Counted from the first letter of the stretch, positions 1-6,700 are shown. The stretch: DNA of 9,205 nt from an uncultured Erysipelotrichaceae bacterium (GCA_944325295.1 CALUZL010000077.1:1-9205), one strand, 5' to 3'. Program-made: numbers and translations. The notes: generated by a model not told the origin, from the letters alone.

Positions 1-535
1 GCGCTGCCGTGACTAAAGCGATCGGGTTGCCTTTCCAAGCGTTAGGTGTACTGGCACTGTCAAGTCTTTCTCTAAGACAAGAGAACAGGTACAAGACTAA
101 CATAAATCCGGCCGGTACAGCGATCGAGTTGACGATCGTTTCGACGAGATTGTAACCCTGAGTGATATTGTCCTGCGTTACAAATAAGACGACGCAGTTA
201 GTAGTGATCAAAGGCAAGTAAATGCCAAGCGCATTGTAAAGTGATGAACTGAAACGTTTAATGAACATTTCGATAAACTGGACAAAGGTCGCAATTACCA
301 AGATAAAGGTTATGAGTTGCAGATATTCGATCTCAAACTTCACGAGTACCAAATGATACAGCGCATAGGTGATAAGTGAGGCTCCGAAAATGACAAATAT
401 GACTGCCAAACCCATACCGATCGCGTTCTTGGAGGACTTGGAGACTCCTAAAAACGGACAGATACCTAAGAATTTTGACAAGACGACGTTATTGATCAGT
501 ACCGCCGCTAAAGCCAGTGAAAACAATTCCATCAT
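1..535 (-). CDS. rnfA: RnfA, ion-translocating Rnf complex membrane subunit (3' end off window)
   Basis: Integral membrane subunit of the Rnf complex (ferredoxin:NAD+ oxidoreductase coupled to Na+ or H+ translocation). I translated 178 residues, open to the left edge; the family is usually about 190-195 residues, so only a short C-terminus is missing. The product begins MMELFSLALAAVLINNVVLS and shows the RnfA signatures FLGICPFLGVSK (about 22-33) and LPLITTNCVVLF (about 107-118). Cys26 and Cys114 match the membrane cysteines that, with their RnfE counterparts, hold an intramembrane iron-sulfur cluster in characterised Rnf/NQR complexes. An AAGGAGG site overlaps the end of rnfE, 10 nt before the first of two adjacent ATG codons, and only 2 nt separate the rnfE stop from this start, implying translational coupling. 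rnfB, usually next, should lie beyond the edge. Confidence 0.95.
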   Translation of the reverse strand, partial: MMELFSLALAAVLINNVVLSKFLGICPFLGVSKSSKNAIGMGLAVIFVIFGASLITYALYHLVLVKFEIEYLQLITFILVIATFVQFIEMFIKRFSSSLYNALGIYLPLITTNCVVLFVTQDNITQGYNLVETIVNSIAVPAGFMLVLYLFSCLRERLDSASTPNAWKGNPIALVTAA

Positions 536-537
536 GA

Positions 538-1176
538 TTATTTAGCCTCCTTCTTGCTTGAACGATTTCTCAAGATCGTGAAGATTGCGGCAAAACATGC
601 AAAAGTCAAAAACGCACCGACACTAGCCGAGAAAAGCGAGATCGTATATGGCTTTAAAGCCTCGATCGAAAATGACCACAGTACTTGTGTCGAATTGAAC
701 GGATTGACAAATTGCAATCCGGCTGTCGTCAAGAATTCTCTGACAACTGATATGAGAAGCAGGGCAAATGTGTAACCAAGCCCCATGCCCAAACCATCGA
801 CAGCACTGGCCAAGACACCGTTTTTTGAAGCGAAAGCTTCAGCTCGGCCCAAGATGATACAGTTGACGACGATGAGCGACAAGAAGACGCCAAGTGATGT
901 GTAAAGTTCAGGCATAAAGGCATGGACCAACATCTCGCACACCGTTACCAAAGATGCGATGATGACGATGTAAACCGGGATACGGATCTCTTCCGGGGTG
1001 ATCTTGCGGATAAGCGAGATAATCACATTGGAAGCGATAAGGACCAAAGTGACACACACGCCCATACCGATCGCATTGTTCAAAGAAGTCGAGATGGCTA
1101 AGGTACTACACATACCAAGATACAAGCCAAATACCGGATTTTCTTTTATAAAACCGTTTTTAAAGTTATTCCACAT
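538..1176 (-). CDS. rnfE: RnfE, ion-translocating Rnf complex membrane subunit
   Basis: Membrane subunit of the Rnf complex, paralogous to RnfA; the two pack with inverted topology in the membrane and share an iron-sulfur cluster (family knowledge). It has 212 residues, typical for RnfE. The N-terminus has the family motif NPVFGLYLGMCSTLA, followed by SLNNAIGMGV, which mirrors KNAIGMGLAV in RnfA. Cys23 and Cys106 (IVVNCIILGRAEAFA) are the expected cluster ligands, and NGVLASAVDGLGMGLGYT (about 119-136) is an RnfE hallmark. About six hydrophobic segments are visible, and the tail is basic (RNRSSKKEAK). The start follows an AAGGGGG Shine-Dalgarno-like site with only 4 nt spacing, 9 nt after the rnfG stop. 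It is fourth in the operon visible here. Confidence 0.96.
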   Translation of the reverse strand: MWNNFKNGFIKENPVFGLYLGMCSTLAISTSLNNAIGMGVCVTLVLIASNVIISLIRKITPEEIRIPVYIVIIASLVTVCEMLVHAFMPELYTSLGVFLSLIVVNCIILGRAEAFASKNGVLASAVDGLGMGLGYTFALLLISVVREFLTTAGLQFVNPFNSTQVLWSFSIEALKPYTISLFSASVGAFLTFACFAAIFTILRNRSSKKEAK

Positions 1177-1185
1177 ATTTCCCCC

Positions 1186-1698
1186 TTATCCGACAAGACC
1201 ACTGACGACAGCCTGAGCAGCCGCTACAGCACTTTGAACAGCCGAACTTGTGACCGTAGCACCGCTCAAAAGATCAGACGGTGTACTCAGATCTTTTCCG
1301 ACAAAGAGTGACTGAATGTTCTCATCTTCAAAGACCTTTGTTCCAAAACCTTCGGTTTCTTGCTGTTGAATGACCATGAGGTTACTTATGACACCCTCGC
1401 CATCAAAACCAACTAAAGCGATGATCGGCGTAGATGAGTTATAACCCGTAGTCTCGATCTTGACGACATAGCCCTGTCCAGCTACTTCATAAGCGCCCTT
1501 GACATAGCCGGTGTCGTCGCTTACTTCTAAAGCAGTGAATTCGCCATCCGGATACATTGCCTCCAGATTTTCGATCTCACTGGCTAAAAGATTTTCCTGA
1601 ATGATCGGATCGGTGATACTGTTGACATAACCAACCGCAACACCGGCGATCAAACTGATGATTCCTAAAAAGAGGACTAACTGTAAAGCTTTTTTCAT
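1186..1698 (-). CDS. rnfG: RnfG, flavinylated extracytoplasmic Rnf subunit
   Basis: Single-pass membrane protein carrying a covalently bound FMN on the outer face of the membrane; it passes electrons within the Rnf complex. It has 170 residues, somewhat short for RnfG. One N-terminal membrane helix (about 4-26, ending AVGYVNSITDP) is followed by an FMN_bind domain (about 65-165). The flavinylation motif DLLSGATVT is at 142-150 with Thr148 the predicted FMN acceptor, matching the Dxx(S/T)GA(T/S) sequence recognised by ApbE. QETEGFGTKV (about 113-122) is the conserved ExxGFG loop. An AAGGGGG site precedes the ATG by 8 nt, and the gene starts 13 nt after the rnfD stop. Its partner flavin transferase is encoded by the divergent apbE. 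Confidence 0.95.
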   Translation of the reverse strand: MKKALQLVLFLGIISLIAGVAVGYVNSITDPIIQENLLASEIENLEAMYPDGEFTALEVSDDTGYVKGAYEVAGQGYVVKIETTGYNSSTPIIALVGFDGEGVISNLMVIQQQETEGFGTKVFEDENIQSLFVGKDLSTPSDLLSGATVTSSAVQSAVAAAQAVVSGLVG

Positions 1699-1711
1699 GA
1701 TTTAAACCCCC

Positions 1712-3565
1712 TTAATTAGAAGCGGCCGTCAAAGCCGCATTTACCGCAGCTACAACTGATTCGGCAGTGTATGTAGCTCCTGAAATGAGATCGGCATTAT
1801 CTGCAAGACCCTTTCCCTTAAAGGAGTCAAGATAGCCCTGATCCATACATTTATCACCAAAACCGGTCGTATCGCCGAATTTTGCAAAGACGACACTGCT
1901 TACCGTACCGTCTTCACCGATCGTGACATCAAACTCATTGCGTGAATAAGTATGACCACTGGCACTGGCAATACCATCCGGATCGACAAGACCGAAGCCT
2001 CTGACAGTCACATGATAAGAACCATCGCCATTATCTGTAACTTCTGCTCGATAAGTGCTCCAATCATCACCGATAGCTGCTTCGCCGCCTTTAGTATAAG
2101 TAACTCCACCCATGAGGGCCAGTTTAGCTGCAGCCAAGGCTGACTCGGATGTATAAGTAGCGCCACTGACACAATTTACCGAACCTTCAAGACCAAGGCC
2201 GGTGAACTGGTTGATGAATATATCTTCAAGGCAGACATCGCCAAAACCGGTCGTGTCGCCAAATGTCGTGAACTCAAAATCCGTAATCGTCTGCGTTTCA
2301 GGATCGACTGTGATCGTAAACTCATTGCGTGAATAAGTATGACCGCTGGCACTGGCAATACCATCAGGATCGACAAGACCGAAGCCCTTGGCGTTTATAA
2401 CGTAGGTGTTTCCGTCTTGGGATACAAGTTGTGGTGCGTATTTGCTCAAGTCATCAGCGACGTTGATCGTCTTACCTGTCGGAACATTGATCGAACGATA
2501 GGTATCTGAAGTCTCAAGCGTAGCGCTTAGAGCCGTCGTTGCCAGACATGCCACAACAAGTGTTGAGGTGACGATGGCCAGATTTTTCTTTTCGCGCAAG
2601 ACTTGTTTGCCGTCAAACACTTTATCGATGACCGGTGTCAAGATATTGACAAGTAAGATCGAGAATAAGACGCCTTCCGGATAGTTGGCACAAAACCGGA
2701 TCAAGACTGTCAAGAAAGCTGCGATCGCCGCAAAGACGATGCGCCCGCTGCGGGTGTTGGGGTTGGTGACCGGATCTGTCAGCATGAAGACGCCACCAAA
2801 CATCACACCTCCGGTAAAGATACTGAACAGAGCATAGCTTACACCAAGCCCGTTTGTCATACCGATGATCAGCGTACTCACAAAGATGACACCGATATAA
2901 GTTACCGGCACGCGCCAATCGATGACCTCTCTTATGACAAGATAGATGCCGACAAGCAAGATCAAAAGAGCACTCGTCTCGCCGATAGCGCCGCTGTAAT
3001 TACCGACAAAAAGACCTGTGATACCGCCAAAATCACTCAAGAAAGTATTGAAAGCATCACTTCCTAAAAGCCAACCGGCCGAATTGATCGTCGTCGTCGG
3101 TGTCGCTGTCGTGACTAAGTCAGCACTTACACTTCCAGCAAAAGAAGCGAAGATGATCGCTCTACCGACAGCTGCCGGATTAAAGATGTTTTGGCCAAAA
3201 CCGCCAAATACGAGCTTGCCAAAAAAGATGCACAAAAACGTTGCGACAGCCAAGGCGTAAGGTTCAGTGTTCACCTGGACCATGAGCGTCAAGATAATCG
3301 CTGTGACCCATCCAAAAGAAGTCGACAGATACTCGAGCACATTTTTCTTCATAAAAAGGGCCCATACGCTCTCGGTTACAAGGGCAACTAAGACAGCCGT
3401 AACCATGAGGACTATCGCATTTGTCAAATAAGCCTGCCCCATCGTATAGGCGTTATATAGTCCAAAGGCATATACGACAAGTAAACCAAGGGTCAAATCC
3501 CACATTATTCTCTTGGTTGATAACTTTTGACGATAATGCGGAGCTGTTTTGAACTTCAATTCCAT
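1712..3565 (-). CDS. rnfD: RnfD with a C-terminal extension of two tandem FMN_bind domains
   Basis: Membrane subunit of the Rnf complex. At 617 residues it is nearly twice the usual 310-350. Residues 1-320 are a normal NqrB/RnfD core with multiple membrane helices, GGFGQNIFNPAAVGRA (121-136) and the flavinylation site DLVTTATP (149-156; Thr155 the probable FMN acceptor). Residues 326-348 form an extra hydrophobic segment like the RnfG anchor. Two FMN_bind domains follow at about 388-486 and 517-613. Each has KGFG/RGFG, an FGDTTGFGD loop (435-443 and 563-571) and an SGATYT site (Thr470 and Thr598). The first site reads N-C-V-SGAT, lacking the usual Asp; the second keeps it as D-L-I-SGAT. The start follows AGGGGG by 8 nt, 12 nt after rnfC. 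I infer that the added domains are external electron carriers. The frame is continuous, so this is a real fusion unless misassembled. Confidence 0.94.
   Translation of the reverse strand: MELKFKTAPHYRQKLSTKRIMWDLTLGLLVVYAFGLYNAYTMGQAYLTNAIVLMVTAVLVALVTESVWALFMKKNVLEYLSTSFGWVTAIILTLMVQVNTEPYALAVATFLCIFFGKLVFGGFGQNIFNPAAVGRAIIFASFAGSVSADLVTTATPTTTINSAGWLLGSDAFNTFLSDFGGITGLFVGNYSGAIGETSALLILLVGIYLVIREVIDWRVPVTYIGVIFVSTLIIGMTNGLGVSYALFSIFTGGVMFGGVFMLTDPVTNPNTRSGRIVFAAIAAFLTVLIRFCANYPEGVLFSILLVNILTPVIDKVFDGKQVLREKKNLAIVTSTLVVACLATTALSATLETSDTYRSINVPTGKTINVADDLSKYAPQLVSQDGNTYVINAKGFGLVDPDGIASASGHTYSRNEFTITVDPETQTITDFEFTTFGDTTGFGDVCLEDIFINQFTGLGLEGSVNCVSGATYTSESALAAAKLALMGGVTYTKGGEAAIGDDWSTYRAEVTDNGDGSYHVTVRGFGLVDPDGIASASGHTYSRNEFDVTIGEDGTVSSVVFAKFGDTTGFGDKCMDQGYLDSFKGKGLADNADLISGATYTAESVVAAVNAALTAASN
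1931..1999 (-). repeat. 69-bp direct repeat, copy 2 (second FMN_bind domain of rnfD)
   Basis: Encodes RnfD residues 523-545 (starting GFGLVDPDG, ending YSRNEF). It matches the copy at 2318-2386 at 67 of 69 bases; both differences are synonymous, so the 23 residues are identical. Flanking parts of the two domains are much less alike. Confidence 0.95.
2318..2386 (-). repeat. 69-bp direct repeat, copy 1 (first FMN_bind domain of rnfD)
   Basis: Encodes RnfD residues 394-416. It is in the same frame and orientation as the copy at 1931-1999, with start points 387 bp apart, and has two synonymous differences. A shorter, less exact match also occurs around the FGDTTGFGD codons of each domain. Confidence 0.95.
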
Positions 3566-3577
3566 CTTCTAAACCCC

Positions 3578-4864
3578 CTATTTCTTCATTCTGAGGGCCA
3601 TAGCTCTCTTGGCTCTGCGGATACCCTCAGTCACTTCGATCTTGGAAGGACAAATATATGTGCACATTCCACACTCAATACAATCCATCGGTCTCAATTT
3701 CTCTAAACGGTCGATGTCATTAGCTTTGAACGCATTATTGATATTTACCGGTTCAAGACCTGACGGACAGTGATCTACACACTGACCGCAACGCAGACAG
3801 TTCAACTCTTTGATTTCTTTGTATTCAAGGACTGTAACCGCATTGGTTGCCAGTCCGACACAGACTTCATCCTTCGTTACGGCACTACCCATCATCGGAC
3901 CGCCGGCGATGAGTTCGACCTTGTCCTTGCTAAAACCGCCGCAAGTCGCGATAAGAGCGCTAAACGGTGTCCCTACCGGACACAGCACGTTGTGTGGCTC
4001 CTTGATGGCATCACCGGATACGGTGACCATCTTCTCAGTGATTGGCATACCGCTTTCCATAGCCTGACCGAGCATGATGGCAGTTGTCGCGTTAGACACG
4101 ATACAGCCGACTTCGATCGGAAGTTTATCATAGCGTTTACCGATGAGGGCATAGAGCAATGTCCTCTCCCAACCCATCGGATATACATCCTTTACCGGAC
4201 AGACACTTATCAGATCCTGATCCTTAAAGAGTTCTACGAGTTGAGGGATCATCTCTTTTTTTGTCTCTTTGATGCCGACCATACATTTTTTCGCTTTTGA
4301 TGCCTTGAGCATCGCCATGACACCACGCTTGAAATCTTCTTTGTGAAGTTCGATCTCTCTGGCGTCAGCCGTGATGAAAGGCTCACACTCAACAGCGTTG
4401 ATGATCAAAGTCTCGCATTTATCCGTTTGATACTTGACATATGTCGGGAAACCGGCACCACCGCAACCGACCAAACCCTTCTCTTTCATAAAGGCGATGA
4501 TCGCTTCACTGTCAGCGTCAAGACTCAAGGTTGAAAGACCTTCTTCTTTTGTCATCTTGCCATCGCTTTCGATGACCAGGTGATCGACAGGTCTTAAAGC
4601 CTGACCCATTCTCTTTTCGATGCCGACGACTCTACCGGAAACCGACGCAAAGATCGGAACGTAGAAGTGATCGTTACGAGCCGCGATCTGCGTTCCGACT
4701 TTAACTAAATCATTTTCTTTGACTAACACATCGATCTTGGCATTGCCCATTGCCAGAGGTATATACACTCTTTCCTGAGGAGCAACATGTAAGATTTCGT
4801 TATGAGCGGTTAGTTCTTTTTGGCCATTCAAATGTTTTTGCATTGGCCCTATCAAAAATGACAT
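3578..4864 (-). CDS. rnfC: RnfC, peripheral NADH/ferredoxin-side subunit of the Rnf complex
   Basis: Cytoplasmic subunit of Rnf that exchanges electrons with NAD(H) and carries FMN and iron-sulfur clusters; related to the NADH-binding subunit of complex I. It has 428 residues, normal for Gram-positive RnfC. Order: N-terminal barrel-like domain (about 25-100, with VPIFASVSGRVVGI); nucleotide/FMN-binding loop GLVGCGGAGFPTYVK (130-144) and INAVECEP (155-162); SLBB-like region (about 270-330); then two [4Fe-4S] motifs, C356-C359-C362-C366 and C395-C398-C401-C405, each ending in CP. The C-terminus is basic. A strong AAGGAGGG site lies 5 nt before the ATG. It is the first gene of the rnfCDGEA operon and is divergent from the acetyltransferase-apbE pair, with 63 bp between starts. 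Confidence 0.97.
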   Translation of the reverse strand: MSFLIGPMQKHLNGQKELTAHNEILHVAPQERVYIPLAMGNAKIDVLVKENDLVKVGTQIAARNDHFYVPIFASVSGRVVGIEKRMGQALRPVDHLVIESDGKMTKEEGLSTLSLDADSEAIIAFMKEKGLVGCGGAGFPTYVKYQTDKCETLIINAVECEPFITADAREIELHKEDFKRGVMAMLKASKAKKCMVGIKETKKEMIPQLVELFKDQDLISVCPVKDVYPMGWERTLLYALIGKRYDKLPIEVGCIVSNATTAIMLGQAMESGMPITEKMVTVSGDAIKEPHNVLCPVGTPFSALIATCGGFSKDKVELIAGGPMMGSAVTKDEVCVGLATNAVTVLEYKEIKELNCLRCGQCVDHCPSGLEPVNINNAFKANDIDRLEKLRPMDCIECGMCTYICPSKIEVTEGIRRAKRAMALRMKK

Positions 4865-4869
4865 ACTTA

Positions 4870-4897
4870 CCCTCCTTATATTTATAACTTTATTATA
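4870..4897 (-). promoter_or_regulatory. Putative rnf operon promoter -10 and ribosome binding site
   Basis: On the minus strand a perfect TATAAT lies at 4892-4897 and AAGGAGGG at 4870-4877, upstream of rnfC. The predicted start near 4885 would give a leader of about 21 nt including the ribosome binding site. No convincing -35 hexamer is seen at 16-18 nt spacing, so the promoter may depend on an activator or an AT-rich upstream region. Confidence 0.5.
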
Positions 4898-4918
4898 TTA
4901 ACACAAACCTGTTATAAT
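4890..4918 (+). promoter_or_regulatory. Putative promoter of the acetyltransferase-apbE operon
   Basis: A TATAAT hexamer lies at 4913-4918, with a weak TTATTA at 4890-4895 in -35 position (17-nt spacer). Transcription would start near 4925, a G only 3 nt before the ATG at 4928. The hexamers overlap those inferred for rnfC on the other strand. Confidence 0.5.
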
Positions 4919-4927
4919 TTCTAAGAT

Positions 4928-5518
4928 ATGAAAGAAAATATCAAAAAATCAAAGCTTTATGATCCCTATAAGATAAAGGATGAAAACCACACCAAGACCC
5001 GAGCGATCTTAAAGGCCGTAAACGCCACTTATGACCCAATCGACATAAGCCTTTTGCGCCCTTATTTTAAAGATATCGGCACTGACGCGATCATCATCCC
5101 GCCCTTATATTTCGATCATGGTCACTTCATCAGCATCGGCAAACATTTCTATGCCAATAGCGGGCTCATCATCCTCGATGAAGCTGAGGTCATCATCGGA
5201 AACGATGTCCTCATCGGTCCTAGAGTCTCGATCTATACACCAAACCATCCCCTTGACCCTACGATCCGAAAGCTCGACCTTGAGATCGCAACACCGGTAG
5301 TCATCGAAGATGGCGTTTGGATCGGTGGTGATTGTGTGATCAATCCCGGGGTCACGATCGGAAAAAACAGCGTCATCGGTGCAAACAGCACCGTCACCCA
5401 TGACATACCTAGTGGTGTCATAGCATGTGGAAGCCCCTGTCGCGTCCTTCGCAAAATTGGTGCGTCCGATGAAAAATATTGGCAAGATTTATACGAAGAA
5501 TATAGGAGTTTGATATGA
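4928..5518 (+). CDS. Sugar O-acetyltransferase, maltose/galactoside acetyltransferase-like (left-handed beta-helix)
   Basis: Acetyl-CoA-dependent O-acetyltransferase of the LacA/Maa/NodL hexapeptide-repeat family; the natural acceptor cannot be told from sequence. It has 196 residues, near the usual 185-205. The N-terminal cap has KSKLYDPYKIKDEN, like the LYdp..pel start of Maa proteins, which supports this ATG. Hexapeptide repeats run from about 83 to 170 (VIIGNDVLIGPRV, VVIEDGVWIGGDCVINPGVTIGKNSVIGANS). The catalytic histidine is His107 in YTPNHPLD, and the C-terminal IACGSPCRVLRKI matches the family. No Shine-Dalgarno precedes the ATG; a TATAAT ends 9 nt upstream, so a near-leaderless mRNA is predicted. 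The stop overlaps the apbE start (ATGA). The link to flavinylation is by operon only. Confidence 0.9.
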   Translation: MKENIKKSKLYDPYKIKDENHTKTRAILKAVNATYDPIDISLLRPYFKDIGTDAIIIPPLYFDHGHFISIGKHFYANSGLIILDEAEVIIGNDVLIGPRVSIYTPNHPLDPTIRKLDLEIATPVVIEDGVWIGGDCVINPGVTIGKNSVIGANSTVTHDIPSGVIACGSPCRVLRKIGASDEKYWQDLYEEYRSLI

Positions 5519-6621
5519 AGATATTGTTGTGTATTTTACTTATACTGTCCCTTGGCGGCTGTAAAAAAGAAGATGAGACTTATACCCTTTTAAACAAGAC
5601 GAATCTCGATTGCGGTTTTGATACCCTTTGTCGGCTTGATGCCTATGTCAAAGACGAAGCAGAATTCGATACCTACTACGAAAAAATGGTCGCTTTATTT
5701 TCTTACTATAACGATCTCTTTGACATCTACAATGACTATGAAGGCTTAAACAACCTCAAAACGATAAACGATAATGCCGGCATTGCCCCGGTCAGCGTCG
5801 ATCCGCTGATCATTGAAATGATCGACTTAGCTAAAGAGCTAAACGATCTTTCCGAAGGTGCTTTCGACATTACCGATGGCGCTATCTTGAAGGTCTGGCA
5901 TGAATATCGCGATCGTGGCAAGATCGAAAACAACAACGGCAACTACGGAGCGATCCCCTCCCAAGATGAACTTGATGCCAAAGAAGACCTGCACGGTTTT
6001 GAATACATTGAGATCGACCGTGAAAATAACACCGTCTTCATCAGCGATCCTGACGTCTCTTTGGATGTCGGCGGCATCGCCAAAGGTTTTGCGGCAGAAA
6101 AGGTTGCCCAAGAGCTTGAAGCCATTGGTTTAAAATACGGAAGTGTCAATGCCGGCGGCAACCAAAGGCTCATCGGCACAAAACCCGATGGCACCGGTTT
6201 TAATGTCGGCATCCAAGATCCGCGCGGAAACGGACTCATCGCTGTCGTCAATGATCAAAGCGCTGTCAGTGTCGTCACTTCGGGCGATTATCAAAACTAC
6301 TACATCGGACAAGGCGATATCCGCTACGCTCACATCATCGATCCCAAGACCAATTGGCCGGCGACTTACTACTACAGTGTCTCCGTGGTCTGCAAAGACA
6401 GCGGCCTTGCCGATTGTTTGAGCACAGCCTTCTTTGTCTTAGACTATGAAGACGGCTTAGAACTCATCGAAAAAGTCAATACCCGCTACGATCAGGACAT
6501 CATCGTCGTCTGGGTCAGTGAAAACCCGCTCGATGAGACGAGCATCTTATCGCCGATAAGCGAACAGAAAGAGTACGTCACCTGCAGTGCCAATTTCCAA
6601 GATAAATTGATAACCGAATAA
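5515..6621 (+). CDS. apbE: ApbE, FAD:protein FMN transferase, predicted lipoprotein
   Basis: Mg2+-dependent flavin transferase that takes FMN from FAD and attaches it to Thr in Dxx(S/T)GA(T/S) motifs, such as those of RnfG and RnfD. It has 368 residues, typical length. A lipoprotein signal peptide with lipobox LGGC (lipidated Cys16) places it outside the membrane, where the target domains are. Family motifs in order: EGAFDITDGAILKVW (114-128), LDVGGIAKGFAAEK (183-196), VNAGGN (211-216), SGDYQNYY (256-263), YAHIIDPKTNWP (271-282; the common TG is TN here) and ADCLSTAFFVL (299-309). The ATG overlaps the upstream stop and follows TAGGAG by about 6 nt, so translation is coupled to the acetyltransferase. 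Divergence from the rnf operon strongly suggests it matures this Rnf complex, including the two extra domains of RnfD. Confidence 0.95.
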   Translation: MKILLCILLILSLGGCKKEDETYTLLNKTNLDCGFDTLCRLDAYVKDEAEFDTYYEKMVALFSYYNDLFDIYNDYEGLNNLKTINDNAGIAPVSVDPLIIEMIDLAKELNDLSEGAFDITDGAILKVWHEYRDRGKIENNNGNYGAIPSQDELDAKEDLHGFEYIEIDRENNTVFISDPDVSLDVGGIAKGFAAEKVAQELEAIGLKYGSVNAGGNQRLIGTKPDGTGFNVGIQDPRGNGLIAVVNDQSAVSVVTSGDYQNYYIGQGDIRYAHIIDPKTNWPATYYYSVSVVCKDSGLADCLSTAFFVLDYEDGLELIEKVNTRYDQDIIVVWVSENPLDETSILSPISEQKEYVTCSANFQDKLITE

Positions 6622-6665
6622 AAAAGGTGTAAATCTCAGCTAAATCATGGGGTTTACACCTTTTT
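6621..6665. terminator. Bidirectional intrinsic terminator between apbE and rpmF
   Basis: AAAAAGGTGTAAA (6621-6633) is the exact reverse complement of 6653-6665, giving a 13-bp stem with a 19-nt loop and U-tracts on either strand. It begins at the apbE stop and lies 35 bp beyond the rpmF stop, between convergent genes. The GC content of the stem is modest. Confidence 0.8.
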
Positions 6666-6681
6666 AGGCCAAAAGAAAAAG

Positions 6682-6691
6682 CGCCGTAGCG
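6682..6691 (-). terminator. Short C(UACG)G hairpin after rpmF
   Basis: On the minus strand, CGC-TACG-GCG is followed by a T-rich run (CTTTTTCTTTT), 9 nt past the rpmF stop. The stem is only 3 bp, with a possible extension across a mismatch, but UACG closed by C-G is a stable tetraloop of the kind common in terminators. It may act with the larger hairpin at 6621-6665. Confidence 0.3.
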
Positions 6692-6700
6692 ACTTATTTC

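Noticed and set aside
1931..2386. Direct repeats as a possible CRISPR or mobile-element signature
   Set aside because: There are only two copies, in frame within one gene and inside homologous domains, with no spacers, terminal inverted repeats or transposase.
3770..4300. A 176-codon open frame on the plus strand
   Set aside because: It lies entirely antisense to rnfC, whose motifs and length are fully convincing, and its translation shows no recognisable domain.
4865..4927. Riboswitch (for example FMN-sensing) ahead of rnf or apbE
   Set aside because: The shared intergenic region is only 63 bp, too short for an FMN riboswitch, and holds no conserved aptamer pattern.
5105..5485. A 126-codon open frame on the minus strand
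   Set aside because: It is antisense to the acetyltransferase. The D/T/V-rich composition mirrors the opposite strand's codon bias, and no ribosome binding site or family motif is seen.
5839..6333. Several 67-102 codon open frames antisense to apbE
   Set aside because: All are shadows of the apbE frame with low-complexity translations.
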